Shown piece after piece: positions 43,652 through 51,337 of a stretch of 51,377 nucleotides of DNA (its first letter is position 1; the number at the start of each line of letters is the position of its first letter). The notes beneath the pieces were generated by a model. It saw only the letters and a list, made by a program, of their open reading frames with translations, had not been told where the DNA came from and ran no database searches. The stretch is from the NCBI GenBank assembly GCA_017456985.1, contig JAFTIH010000048.1:1-51377 (forward strand), written 5' to 3'. Source of the stretch: Clostridia bacterium (GTDB taxonomy: Bacteria > Bacillota > Clostridia > Oscillospirales > CAG-272). Both the position numbers and the translations under genes were made by a program.

Positions 43652-44323
43652 TTATAAATAATCCTTAACGTCGTACGCAAGCGCGTTTCGCTCCTCGCCA
43701 AGCGCGCGCCCCTCGGGGCATTTCTTGGCGAAAAGTGCCCAGAAGTCCTCACCGTGTCCGCGCACGAGCGAGTGGCAAAGCTCGTGGTAGAGAAGGGCGC
43801 GCAAATACCGCGGGTCGTACCGTGCGATCTGCGGCGAAAGCACGATCTCTCGCTTATAGTTGTACCCCCAATAGCCATGCACCGTCTTGACGGAGATCGT
43901 GGGAAAGGTGATCTCGCGAAACGCGTACTCGGCGTCGTAGATCAACCTTGTCAGCTCCTTTTCCACCGTGCGCTTGAAGAACGCAAGAAGCACGCACCGA
44001 TACGCGTGGCGCGATTCCTTTGCCGCGCGCACGATCATACGGTCGCCCTCGATCGTGACCCCCGTTTTTTTACCCACGCGTAACTCTGCGTGATATACCT
44101 GCCCAAGGTAATGCACCACGTGCCACTCCTCGGGATGAATTTTGTAATAATAATCGTAGAAGCGCTGACCAAGCACGTCCCGCGCCGTTTGATCACTCGT
44201 CCCCTCGGGGACGTAAAAATGAAGAACGCCGTCCTGAACGAAGCTCGTATAATACGCCTTTTTGCTCTTGGTCGGCAAAATTTCGTAAGGGACGCTCTTG
44301 CCGTCGCGCGTTAATTTTCTCAT
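43652..44323 (-). CDS. YgjP-like zinc metallopeptidase (DUF45 family)
   Basis: 223 residues. The C-terminal half has the zinc motif in YHELCHSLVRGHGEDFW (HExxH plus a third His), the mark of the YgjP/DUF45 (M48-like, WLM-related) family. Before it lies KTVHGYWGYNYKREIVLSP, another family segment. No membrane helix or signal is present, so it is cytoplasmic. The substrate is unknown. The start has only a weak GGAG upstream but a good promoter behind it. Confidence 0.85.
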   Translation of the reverse strand: MRKLTRDGKSVPYEILPTKSKKAYYTSFVQDGVLHFYVPEGTSDQTARDVLGQRFYDYYYKIHPEEWHVVHYLGQVYHAELRVGKKTGVTIEGDRMIVRAAKESRHAYRCVLLAFFKRTVEKELTRLIYDAEYAFREITFPTISVKTVHGYWGYNYKREIVLSPQIARYDPRYLRALLYHELCHSLVRGHGEDFWALFAKKCPEGRALGEERNALAYDVKDYL

Positions 44324-44358
44324 ACAGTTTCAAGACTCCGTGCGTCGTTGTTGCTTTC

Positions 44359-44387
44359 ATTTTAACATATATGCGGATCTTTTTCAA
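44359..44387 (-). promoter_or_regulatory. Promoter of the YgjP-like gene
   Basis: Minus strand TTGAAA (44382-44387), 17-base spacer, TAAAAT (44359-44364). Confidence 0.75.
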
Positions 44388-44438
44388 GCTTTTTGTCAAA
44401 AAGCAAATAGAAGCGCTAAAATATTCTTTTTTTCTCTC

Positions 44439-44467
44439 TTGACAAAAAAGCGTATTTGTGTTAGAAT
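44439..44467 (+). promoter_or_regulatory. Promoter of tRNA-Gly
   Basis: TTGACA (44439-44444), 17-base spacer, TAGAAT (44462-44467), 10 bases before the tRNA. Confidence 0.85.
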
Positions 44468-44477
44468 ACTCACGTAC

Positions 44478-44551
44478 GCAGATGTAGCTCAATGGCAGAG
44501 CGCTCGCTTCCCAAGCCAGATACGCGGGTTCGATTCCCGTCATCTGCTCCA
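44478..44551 (+). tRNA. tRNA-Gly (CCC)
   Basis: 74 bases with CCA encoded. Acceptor GCAGATG pairs with CATCTGC; D-arm GCTC/GAGC; anticodon loop TTCCCAA gives CCC; T-arm CGGGT-TCGATTC-CCG form. The anticodon stem CTCGC/GCCAG has a central C-C mismatch. Confidence 0.92.
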
Positions 44552-44586
44552 AAGGAAAAGGCACCCAGAAAGGGTGCCTTTTCCTT
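44552..44586 (+). terminator. Terminator of tRNA-Gly
   Basis: AAGGAAAAGGCACCC and GGGTGCCTTTTCCTT form a 15-bp stem around AGAAA. Confidence 0.85.
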
Positions 44587-44747
44587 TGGAATAAATGACT
44601 TAATAAGACACGGCGATACGCAGGATCGCGCGGGTTCGTAGGAGCGCCGCAGAGCGACGCCTGCTCGCAGAGCGGCGGCAAGGCGCTACTCCCTCGCAGA
44701 GATTCCCGGGTTTAAGAAGCACCCAGAAAGGGTGCCTTTTCCTTTTT
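44587..44747 (+). repeat. Decayed duplicate downstream of tRNA-Gly ending in a second terminator
   Basis: The loop and 3' arm of the tRNA-Gly terminator (gcacccagaaagggtgcc) are repeated exactly at 44719-44736, followed by TTTTCCTTTTTT. Just before the copy stands gattcccggg, similar to the T-arm of the tRNA. This suggests an old duplication of the tRNA transcript whose tRNA has decayed or been replaced by the GC-rich block at about 44630-44700. That block also shares ctactccctcg with the repeat at 32461-32702. Confidence 0.5.
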
Positions 44748-44768
44748 TAAATGCTTTGTTGCAAAAAC

Positions 44769-44798
44769 AAAACCACCGCGCTTTCGCACGGTGGTTTT
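44769..44798 (-). terminator. Terminator after rpsT
   Basis: AAAACCACCG and CGGTGGTTTT form a 10-bp stem. A T-rich tail follows on the minus strand. Confidence 0.85.
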
Positions 44799-44839
44799 GA
44801 AAGTATCGTATGGGTTAGTTACGATACGGTTTTTGTGAT

Positions 44840-45103
44840 TTACGCCATTGCGTTGAGCTTCAGCGTGAAAGCGCTCTTTCTGTGCGCGGCAGTATTCTTG
44901 TGCATAATGCCACGAGCAGCAGCCTGGTCAACCTTCTTCACAACGAGCTTGTACGCTTCGGTAGCGGCAGCCTTATCGCCGGAAGCAACTGCGGCGTTGA
45001 ACTTCTTGATCACGGTACGCAGCTGAGTTTTTACCATCTGATTCTGAAGAGTCTTCGTCTGAATCACTTTAATGCGCTTCTTTGCGGACTTGATGTTAGC
45101 CAT
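44840..45103 (-). CDS. rpsT: 30S ribosomal protein S20
   Basis: 87 residues, Lys/Ala-rich and almost all helix. It starts MANIKSAKKRIKV and has the family's HKNTAAHRKSAFTLK near the end. S20 binds the 5' domain of 16S rRNA early in 30S assembly. AGGAGG lies upstream of the ATG. A leader of about 75 bases follows the promoter. The gene stands alone, as is common in Firmicutes, and is followed by a terminator. Confidence 0.97.
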   Translation of the reverse strand: MANIKSAKKRIKVIQTKTLQNQMVKTQLRTVIKKFNAAVASGDKAAATEAYKLVVKKVDQAAARGIMHKNTAAHRKSAFTLKLNAMA

Positions 45104-45186
45104 TTCTTAATCCTCCTCTTTCAAAAACGTGATATGCCAGCTGCAACTGAGAGGGTTTGCAGACTGAAATCATTTCATACTCCAAC

Positions 45187-45215
45187 ATTATAACACAACT
45201 TTTTTAAAATAGCAA
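45187..45215 (-). promoter_or_regulatory. Promoter of rpsT
   Basis: Minus strand TTGCTA (45210-45215), 17-base spacer, TATAAT (45187-45192). Confidence 0.78.
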
Positions 45216-45345
45216 GCCCTTTTCCAAATTTTTTTATATTTTTTTCGCGTTTTTATTTTGTCCCGAAAAATCCCCGTTTTTTCTGCATAAAAGCGCAAGA
45301 CGCGGGCAAAAATCAAGGCAAAATCAAAAAGGAGGTCCCTTCATA

Positions 45346-45933
45346 ATGAAGACCATCGTTACATTTTCTCTCTGCCTTTGCGCCATCGTGACGCTCGTGT
45401 TTTTCTTGCCCGTTTCGGGCGAGGAAGCCATCTACGACGACGTTTTGCGGCTGCACGTTCTCGCCGACTCGGACGACACCGCCGACCAGACGGCAAAGCT
45501 CCTCGTGCGCGACGCCCTGCTTGCTACCTACGGCGAAGCCTTCACCGCACAGCCGAGCAAGGACGCCGCCGCGCATTACCTCGAAGAAAACCTTCCCGCC
45601 GTCGAAGCGACGGTGCGCGACACGCTCACAAAGCACGGATATGACTACGAGGTGGACGTCGCGCTCACAAGCGAGCATTTTGACACCCGAAGCTACGGTG
45701 AGCTGACGCTTCCCGCAGGCGAGTACGCCGCGCTCAAGGTTACCCTCGGGAAGGGCGAGGGGCAAAACTTCTGGTGCATGCTCTATCCCGCCCTCTGCAC
45801 CGAGCCCGCCAAGGGGGAGCAGTTAAAGATCGCCGCCGACACCCTAAACGAAGAAGAATTTCTGCTCGTCACCGACAGCGGCTACGCCGTCAAGCTCCGT
45901 GCGCTCGAAATTTTGTCCCTCATTTTCAAATAA
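45346..45933 (+). CDS. spoIIR: Stage II sporulation protein R
   Basis: 195 residues. SpoIIR is made in the forespore under sigma-F, secreted into the space between the two membranes, and activates SpoIIGA, which processes pro-sigma-E in the mother cell. The protein has an N-terminal export signal (about 1-23), then DDVLRLHVLADSDDTADQ, LLVRDALL, a YGELTLPAGEYAALKVTLG segment, and the family's GQNFWCMLYPALC. AGGAGG-like sequence (AAAGGAGGTCCC) lies before the ATG. No sigma-F box is clear. Its presence marks the organism as spore-forming or recently so. Confidence 0.93.
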   Translation: MKTIVTFSLCLCAIVTLVFFLPVSGEEAIYDDVLRLHVLADSDDTADQTAKLLVRDALLATYGEAFTAQPSKDAAAHYLEENLPAVEATVRDTLTKHGYDYEVDVALTSEHFDTRSYGELTLPAGEYAALKVTLGKGEGQNFWCMLYPALCTEPAKGEQLKIAADTLNEEEFLLVTDSGYAVKLRALEILSLIFK

Positions 45934-45938
45934 GTAGG

Positions 45939-45970
45939 AAAAATGCAAGGCTACTCCTTGCATTTTTTTT
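45939..45970 (+). terminator. Terminator after spoIIR, overlapping the proB promoter
   Basis: AAAAATGCAAGG (45939-45950) and CCTTGCATTTTT (45956-45967) pair around CTACT, with a T-run. The TTGCAT of its right arm doubles as the -35 box for proB. Confidence 0.85.
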
Positions 45971-45986
45971 TGAAGTGTGCTACAAT
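45958..45986 (+). promoter_or_regulatory. Promoter of proBAC
   Basis: TTGCAT (45958-45963), 17-base spacer, TACAAT (45981-45986). The -35 lies in the spoIIR terminator stem. Confidence 0.75.
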
Positions 45987-46019
45987 AAAGCAAAATAACT
46001 GGATTAGGAAGAGAATGCT

Positions 46020-46796
46020 ATGCGTATCGTCATCAAAGTCGGCACCTCCACACTCGCCCACGAGAGTGGAAGACTCAATATCCGCCACACCGAGGAGCTT
46101 TGTAAGGTCCTCTCCGATCTCAAAAATGCAGGACACGAGATCATCCTCGTTTCCTCGGGCGCGATCGGTATGGGTATGGGCAAGCTCTCGCTCTCCTCTC
46201 GCCCCACCGACATCCCCACCAAGCAGGCGGCGGCGGCAGTCGGACAGTGCGAGCTGATGTACACCTACGACAAGCTCTTCTCCGAATACCGTCACACCGT
46301 CGCCCAGCTTCTTCTGACGGGCAGTGACTTCAAAAACGAGGAGCGTCACGAAAACTTCCATAACACGCTTTTGCGCCTGCTCGCGCTGGGCGCTCTCCCC
46401 ATCATCAACGAAAACGACACCGTCGCCACCGAGGAGATCAAGGTGGGCGATAACGACACCCTCTCCGCCCTCGTCGCCACCAGCGTCGATGCAGAGCTTT
46501 TGATCCTGCTCTCGGACATCGACGGACTTTATACCGCCGATCCGCACAAAAACGCGGACGCCGTCCTGCTTTCTGCCGTCACCGAGCTGACGCCCGAGAT
46601 CCTCGCCCTCGGCGGGGAAAGCGACAGTGGCCTCGGTACGGGCGGTATGGCGACCAAGCTCGCCGCCGCAGGGCTTTGTATGGAAAGCGGTTGTGATATG
46701 GTGATCGCCAACGGCGCCACCCCCGCCCTCATCTACGACGTCGTGGAAGGGAAGAGCGTCGGCACGCGCTTTTACGCCAAAGGAGAAGCCAAATGA
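46020..46796 (+). CDS. proB: Glutamate 5-kinase
   Basis: 258 residues. Phosphorylates glutamate, the first step of proline synthesis. The amino-acid-kinase core is complete: [67 protein letters not shown] and [12 protein letters not shown]. The C-terminal PUA domain found in the longer (about 367-residue) form is missing, as in many Firmicutes. The last four bases (ATGA) overlap the proA start. It is the first gene of proBAC. Confidence 0.95.
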   Translation: MRIVIKVGTSTLAHESGRLNIRHTEELCKVLSDLKNAGHEIILVSSGAIGMGMGKLSLSSRPTDIPTKQAAAAVGQCELMYTYDKLFSEYRHTVAQLLLTGSDFKNEERHENFHNTLLRLLALGALPIINENDTVATEEIKVGDNDTLSALVATSVDAELLILLSDIDGLYTADPHKNADAVLLSAVTELTPEILALGGESDSGLGTGGMATKLAAAGLCMESGCDMVIANGATPALIYDVVEGKSVGTRFYAKGEAK

Positions 46797-48049
46797 CCAC
46801 GAATGAAATTTTAAGCCGCGCCGCCGCCGTCAAGACGGTCGTCGCGCTCTTGGATGAACAAACGAAAAATAACGCGCTCTACGCGATGGCGGACGCGCTC
46901 CTTGCGCACAAGGAAGACATCCTCGCCGCCAACCGCGCGGATATGGACGCCGCGCGCGAGTCGCTCAGTGAGGTGATGCAGGACCGCCTGCTTCTCACCG
47001 CCGCCCGCATCACCGCGATGGCAGACGGCATCCGCGCCGTCGCCGCGCTCCCCGACCCCGTCGGGCGCACCCTCGCCACCCACACGCGCGAGGACGGACT
47101 TCGCATCGAAAAAGTCAGTGCTCCCATCGGCGTCGTCGCCATTATTTACGAGAGCCGCCCCAACGTCACCTCGGACGCCGCCGCGCTCGCCTTCAAAAGC
47201 GGTAACGTTGCCGTCCTTCGCTCGGGTAAGGAGGCGCACGCCTCTGCCGCCGCCATCACCGCGGCGCTTCGTGAAGGACTCACCGCCTGCGCCTTGCCCG
47301 CCGACCTCGTGTCGCTCGTCGAGGACACCACGCGCGCAAGCGCAAACGAGCTGATGCACGCCGTCGGCAAGGTGGACCTGCTCATTCCGCGCGGCGGAAA
47401 GGGGCTCATCCGCGCGTGCGTCGAAAACGCCACCGTCCCCTGCATCGAAACGGGTACGGGTATCTGCCACGTCTATATCGACCGCGACGCCGACCTCGAT
47501 AAGGCGCTCTCCATCATCGAAAACGCAAAAACCTCCCGCCCCTCCGTCTGCAACGCCGCCGAGGTCTGCCTCGTCGATGCCGCCGTTGCCCCCGCCTTCC
47601 TGCCGCGCTTACGCGAACGGCTGGTGGATGCGCGTATCCAAAGCGGCAAGACCCCCGTCGCGCTCCGTCTTGACGGGCGCGCCGCCGCCATCATCGAGGG
47701 TGAAGCGGCTGGGGAGGAGGACTTCGACACCGAGTTCCTTGACTATATCCTCGCCGTCGGCGTGGTGGATGACGCCACCGCCGCTATTGCCCATATCGGG
47801 GCGCATTCCACCCATCACAGCGAAGCCATCGTCACCGAGAACGACGCCACCGCCGCCCGCTTTGCGGCATCCGTCGATTCTGCCGCAGTCTATATCAACG
47901 CCTCCACCCGTTTCACGGACGGCGGCGAGTTTGGGCTCGGATGTGAGATGGGTATCTCGACCCAAAAGCTCCACGCGCGCGGTCCGATGGGACTCGCCGA
48001 GCTTTGCACGTACAAATACGTCGTCCGTGGCAACGGACAGATCCGCTAA
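46793..48049 (+). CDS. proA: Gamma-glutamyl phosphate reductase
   Basis: 418 residues. Reduces glutamyl 5-phosphate to the semialdehyde with NADPH, step two of proline synthesis. Aldehyde-dehydrogenase-superfamily motifs: [27 protein letters not shown], the PRGGKGLI stretch, and the catalytic Cys in RPSVCNAAE, with [10 protein letters not shown] and [20 protein letters not shown] near the end. It overlaps proB by four bases and is followed by proC after 16 bases. Confidence 0.96.
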   Translation: MTTNEILSRAAAVKTVVALLDEQTKNNALYAMADALLAHKEDILAANRADMDAARESLSEVMQDRLLLTAARITAMADGIRAVAALPDPVGRTLATHTREDGLRIEKVSAPIGVVAIIYESRPNVTSDAAALAFKSGNVAVLRSGKEAHASAAAITAALREGLTACALPADLVSLVEDTTRASANELMHAVGKVDLLIPRGGKGLIRACVENATVPCIETGTGICHVYIDRDADLDKALSIIENAKTSRPSVCNAAEVCLVDAAVAPAFLPRLRERLVDARIQSGKTPVALRLDGRAAAIIEGEAAGEEDFDTEFLDYILAVGVVDDATAAIAHIGAHSTHHSEAIVTENDATAARFAASVDSAAVYINASTRFTDGGEFGLGCEMGISTQKLHARGPMGLAELCTYKYVVRGNGQIR

Positions 48050-48065
48050 AAGAAAGGACGCAACA

Positions 48066-48863
48066 ATGAGCATTACCGTAGGCTTTATCGGCTGTGGCAA
48101 TATGGGCGGCGCCCTGGCGCGCGCCGTAGCGAAAACCGTCGGCGGCGCAAACGTCTTTCTCGCCGACACCCAAACGCAAAAGCGCGACGCCCTCGCCGCC
48201 GAGCTGGGCGCCACCGCAAAAACGGCAGAACAAATCGCCGCCCTCGCCGACCTCGTCGTGCTTGGTATCAAGCCCCAGGTCGCCAAGGACGCCATCGCCC
48301 CCCTCCAAGCGGCACTCGCCTCCCGCGCGACCCCCGCGCTTCTCGTCACGATGCTCGCAGGCACGAGCACCGCGCAGATCGCCGCCTACGCGGGCGGCGA
48401 ATATCCCACCGTCCGCATTATGCCCAATCTCCCCGCCGCGATCGGGGAGGGAATGATCCTCTATACCACCGCGCACCTCACCGCCGCGCATAAGGATGCA
48501 TTCCTTCACGCCTTCGCAAAAGCAGGCACCCTCGACGAGATCCCCGAGACGATGATGGACGCCGCCGCCGCCCTCACGGGCTGCGGTCCCGCCTTCGTCG
48601 CGATGTTCGTCGAAGCCCTCGCCGACGGCGCTACCGCCTGCGGCGTTCCGCGCGAGAAAGCACAGCTTTACGCCGAAAAAATGCTTCTCGGCACGGCAAA
48701 ATACCTTCTCGAAACAGGGATGCACCCCGCCGTCCTTAAAGACGCCGTCTGCTCCCCGGGCGGCACCACCATCGCGGGCGTCGAAGCCCTCGAGGACGGC
48801 GCCTTCCGCGCCACCGCCGCCTCTGCCGTCGCCGCCGCGTTTGAGAAGACCAAACGCCTTTAA
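48066..48863 (+). CDS. proC: Pyrroline-5-carboxylate reductase
   Basis: 265 residues. Completes proline synthesis by reducing pyrroline-5-carboxylate. The Rossmann start is VGFIGCGNMGGALA; LGIKPQVAKD, RIMPNLPAAIGEGM, and the C-terminal signature AVCSPGGTTIAGVEALEDG with AFRA follow. The ATG at 48066 has AAAGGA upstream. A much longer frame runs back through proA in the same register and is not the real start. It is the last gene of proBAC. Confidence 0.96.
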   Translation: MSITVGFIGCGNMGGALARAVAKTVGGANVFLADTQTQKRDALAAELGATAKTAEQIAALADLVVLGIKPQVAKDAIAPLQAALASRATPALLVTMLAGTSTAQIAAYAGGEYPTVRIMPNLPAAIGEGMILYTTAHLTAAHKDAFLHAFAKAGTLDEIPETMMDAAAALTGCGPAFVAMFVEALADGATACGVPREKAQLYAEKMLLGTAKYLLETGMHPAVLKDAVCSPGGTTIAGVEALEDGAFRATAASAVAAAFEKTKRL

Positions 48864-48896
48864 GTCTTCCTACTAAATTGATCACACGACACAAAA

Positions 48897-48934
48897 ATGC
48901 AAAAGCCGCCTCCTACGAGGCGGCTTTTTTGCAT
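48897..48934. terminator. Terminator after proC
   Basis: AAAAGCCGCCTC and GAGGCGGCTTTTTT pair around CTAC; ATGC and GCAT extend the stem. Confidence 0.92.
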
Positions 48935-48954
48935 CCATATAACTCGGCGTTATC

Positions 48955-49227
48955 TCATTTTTTGCTTATGATCTCATCAGGAAACAATGAAGCGTTGATT
49001 AAGTCAGTGGGAGCGATTTCCAAAGCATCTGCAATGTTGAAAAATACTTCAAGGGAAAAACCGTTGGCAATGCCGGGTGCTTCAATTGTGCTAACCAGCG
49101 AACGGCTGATCCCTGCTTTTTCTGCAAGCTTTTCCTGTGACATACCCTTTAATTTTCTCAGTGCTGAAATCGCAACTCCGAGTTGTATAAAGCGGTCACG
49201 ATTCTTGAAAGAAACCTCTTTGCTCAT
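48955..49227 (-). CDS. XRE-family helix-turn-helix regulator (1)
   Basis: 90 residues. A Cro/C1-type DNA-binding domain fills most of it (about 14-75): LGVAISALRKLKGMSQEKLAEKAGISRSLVSTIE forms the first helices and recognition helix (first 20 residues quoted as LGVAISALRKLKGMSQEKLA), followed by FFNIADALEI. There is no effector domain. It lies 72 bases downstream of the second XRE gene on the same strand and ends next to the proC terminator. Base composition is poorer in G+C than proBAC, which suggests transfer. Its target is unknown. Confidence 0.85.
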   Translation of the reverse strand: MSKEVSFKNRDRFIQLGVAISALRKLKGMSQEKLAEKAGISRSLVSTIEAPGIANGFSLEVFFNIADALEIAPTDLINASLFPDEIISKK

Positions 49228-49299
49228 AACGGCTCCCTTTCCTTAAGAAAAAACGCGATAATTTTGAATAACGACAGAGTAACTTTTTAGGGAGTCCCC

Positions 49300-49635
49300 T
49301 TAAGCTTTCATTTTATCCATCTCAAGTAAAATGCGGTAAATGTGCTCTTGTTCTTCCTTCGATTTTCCGGATAGCAATTCATAACACGCAAGCGGAATAT
49401 CGTTTGCTTTTTCTTCTTGATTGCCCAGCTTTTCAAATAACTTGGCTAAAGAAATGTGCAACGCCGATGCTATTTTTTGTATGCTCTCAATGGTTGCGTT
49501 TTTCTCGCCACGCTCCAATTGCCCAACGTAAGTCGGGTGGCATCCTGCCAGCTCTGCTAATTTCTCTTGACTTAAGCCTTGTTGCGTTCTGTAATTTCTG
49601 ATTCGTTGCCCTAATGCTTTTGCGATCTTATCCAT
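49300..49635 (-). CDS. XRE-family helix-turn-helix regulator (2)
   Basis: 111 residues: an N-terminal HTH (about 7-66) with IRNYRTQQGLSQEKLAELAG and the recognition part HPTYVGQLERGEKN, then a helical tail (about 67-111, EKANDIPLACYELLSGKSKE) that may dimerise. It faces away from the SLOG-like gene, and the 150-base region between them carries several copies of a CTATAAAT-like motif. That arrangement suggests autoregulation and control of the SLOG-like gene; this is inference. Confidence 0.88.
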   Translation of the reverse strand: MDKIAKALGQRIRNYRTQQGLSQEKLAELAGCHPTYVGQLERGEKNATIESIQKIASALHISLAKLFEKLGNQEEKANDIPLACYELLSGKSKEEQEHIYRILLEMDKMKA

Positions 49636-49656
49636 ATCTCATCCACCTTTATAAGC

Positions 49657-49765
49657 ACTATATATAGTCTATAAATACTTAAATCATTTTTCCATAGACT
49701 ATTGATATTCTTTTTCTTGCGTGATATACTATAAATATTGAAAACAAAATAAATAGATTTATAGT
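49657..49765. promoter_or_regulatory. Operator-like repeats between XRE and SLOG-like genes
   Basis: ACTATATATAGT (49657-49668) is a perfect palindrome. CTATAAAT occurs at 49669-49676 and ACTATAAAT at 49728-49736, overlapping the -10 box of the rightward promoter. Its reverse complement ATTTATAGT is at 49757-49765. Such spaced half-sites are typical of XRE-repressor operators. Confidence 0.55.
49702..49730 (+). promoter_or_regulatory. Promoter of the SLOG-like gene
   Basis: TTGATA (49702-49707), 17-base spacer, TATACT (49725-49730). Confidence 0.72.
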
Positions 49766-49783
49766 GAGTAAAAAGGAGATGCT

Positions 49784-50257
49784 ATGAGCTTTTTTACGGT
49801 ATCTTTCTTTGGGCATCGTGAGCTTGAAGATTTGCGCCAAGTGGAAGCTTTGCTTTTGCCGCTGTTGCGAAAGCTCATCAAAGAAAAAGAGTTCGTCACG
49901 TTTTTGATTGGGCGCAACGGTGAATTTGACGAATATACAGCATCCTTGATAAAAGGCGTCCGACGACAGCTTGACGAAAACAACAGCGAACTTGTGCTGG
50001 TGCTTCCGTACAAGGTGGCAAACATAGAATATTACGAAGATTATTATGACAGCATCATCCTTCCCGCGTCTTTGCACGGCGTGCATCCCAAATCCGCCAT
50101 TACGCTAAAAAATCGGTGGATGATCGACCGCTCCGACCTTGTCGTCGTTTTCGTAGAGCGCCATAAGGGCGGCGCTTATGCGGCGATGCAGTATGCGAAA
50201 AAGAAGAACAAAAGCGTGATCAATCTCGCACAAAAGGGAGGCGATGAAGAGCCGTAG
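49784..50257 (+). CDS. SLOG-superfamily (DUF1273/YpsA-like) protein
   Basis: 157 residues with a Rossmann-like layout: an opening strand VSFFGHRELED, a middle LVLVLPYKV, a DRSDLVVVFVERHKGGAYAAMQYAKKK stretch (quoted to 20: DRSDLVVVFVERHKGGAYAA), and a final strand. The GHR start and the GG(A)xxA pattern after a hydrophobic strand recall SLOG nucleotide-binding proteins such as YpsA and DUF1273 members. SLOG proteins are proposed to bind nucleotide-derived ligands, sometimes in defence or stress systems. AAGGAG precedes the ATG. It is divergent from two XRE regulators. Confidence 0.65.
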   Translation: MSFFTVSFFGHRELEDLRQVEALLLPLLRKLIKEKEFVTFLIGRNGEFDEYTASLIKGVRRQLDENNSELVLVLPYKVANIEYYEDYYDSIILPASLHGVHPKSAITLKNRWMIDRSDLVVVFVERHKGGAYAAMQYAKKKNKSVINLAQKGGDEEP

Positions 50258-50682
50258 CGCGATAACCGCGTTTTCTTACCTTTTATTTATATATAGGCCG
50301 CCGCGCAAACGTAAAAAAGCCGCTTTTTAATGCTAAAAAACGGCTTTTTCTATTTTTATCCGCGAGAGGAAAAAATAAAGCGTAAACATTGATGAATGAA
50401 TGATGAAGAATTGCGAACAATAATGACCAGAGGAAGCGAGAAAAGAAAATCGCACGAAGAAAAACGAAAGCAAGAGAGACGGGTTGACAAGTTTCCCTTG
50501 CACGGCACCGCCGACGTTTTTCTGCGTCGGTGCCGTGTGTGGGAGATGGGTTGAAAAGTCCAAAGCAGACGGATTGCCAAAGGAAACCGAGGCAAGACTT
50601 TCCCGCTTGCCTCGATGATATAGATGGGCTTTTGCGGTAGGAGAGGTTCCACCCAAAGCAAGGAAAAAGAGGAGAAGTCAAA
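50258..50682 (+). other. Gene-free stretch with structured sequence before the spore protein gene
   Basis: No credible gene in 425 bases. It holds the terminator at 50314-50349, a strong hairpin at about 50500-50537 (arms CACGGCACC and GGTGCCGTG with a GACG/CGTC inner stem), a GAGGCAAG/CTTGCCTC hairpin near 50589-50613, and a repeated gggttga-aagt pattern on each side of the first hairpin. It may be a long structured leader of the SASP gene or an unrecognised RNA. No clear sigma-G or sigma-A promoter is seen. Confidence 0.45.
50314..50353 (+). terminator. Terminator after the SLOG-like gene
   Basis: AAAAAGCCG (50314-50322) and CGGCTTTTT (50341-50349) pair around an 18-base loop, with a T-rich tail. 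Confidence 0.7.
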
Positions 50683-50883
50683 ATGGCAAGAAACAGTGTC
50701 ATCGTTCCCGAAGCAAAGGAAGCAATGAAGAACTTCAAGATGCAGGCTGCATCTGAGGTTGGCGTAAACCTGAAGGACGGTTACAACGGCGAGCTCACCT
50801 CCCGTCAGGCAGGTTCCGTTGGCGGTCAGATGGTGAAGAAGATGATCGAGTCTTATGAGAACTCGATCAAGACCGGCAAGTAA
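50683..50883 (+). CDS. Small acid-soluble spore protein, alpha/beta type
   Basis: 66 residues, the normal size. These proteins coat forespore DNA, protect it from UV and chemicals, and feed germination. Both family motifs are present: MQAASEVGVNL (with the germination-protease cleavage area at ASEVG) and YNGELTSRQAGSVGGQMVKK. AGAGGAG lies before the ATG. It is usually read by sigma-G, but no convincing sigma-G box is seen. A strong terminator follows. Together with spoIIR it marks a spore-former. Confidence 0.95.
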   Translation: MARNSVIVPEAKEAMKNFKMQAASEVGVNLKDGYNGELTSRQAGSVGGQMVKKMIESYENSIKTGK

Positions 50884-50934
50884 GAAAGCCGTAAGCTTCA
50901 AAAGGGAAGCATAAAAAAGGCGAAAAGCCTTTTG

Positions 50935-50962
50935 CCGCCGCGCACGATGCGCGGCGGTTTTT
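50935..50962 (+). terminator. Terminator after the SASP gene
   Basis: CCGCCGCGC and GCGCGGCGG pair around ACGAT and are followed by TTTTT. Confidence 0.9.
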
Positions 50963-51086
50963 CCTTTATCCGTGCCGCTTTTGCGCTTTTTGTCAGCTTT
51001 TGTTGAAATTTTAACCCATCCTTTTGCTACTTTTCACAAAAAGCGAAAAAAGAGCGAAAAAACCGCAAAAAAATTAAAAAAAGGGC

Positions 51087-51115
51087 TTGACAAACGCAGT
51101 TTTGTGTGGTATACT
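51087..51115 (+). promoter_or_regulatory. rRNA operon promoter
   Basis: TTGACA (51087-51092), 17-base spacer, TATACT (51110-51115). It lies about 220 bases before 16S. Confidence 0.88.
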
Positions 51116-51337
51116 AATCAAGCTGTCGCGAAGGAGAGATCCTTAGGCGGGCATTGATCCTTGAAAACTGAACAACAAAATTTCGAAAAACATGCAAAGA
51201 CATTTGTTTAGACAAATGGTGTGTGTAGACGGAATCTCGTTAAGAAACACATTGAGTTATAACTCGAAAAAGTAAGAGAAGCTAAGATTTTAGCTCTAAG
51301 AAACGATTTTATGCACTTCGGTGTATGAGATACCATT
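51116..51337 (+). other. 16S rRNA leader
   Basis: An untranslated leader with ccttgaaaactgaac at about 51160, a motif usual in Firmicutes rRNA leaders and spacers, and several short stems that would serve RNase III processing. No gene. Confidence 0.75.

Noticed and set aside
47577-48065. Upstream extension of the proC frame inside proA
   Set aside because: Register coincidence; proC has a clear start at 48066 with its own ribosome site.
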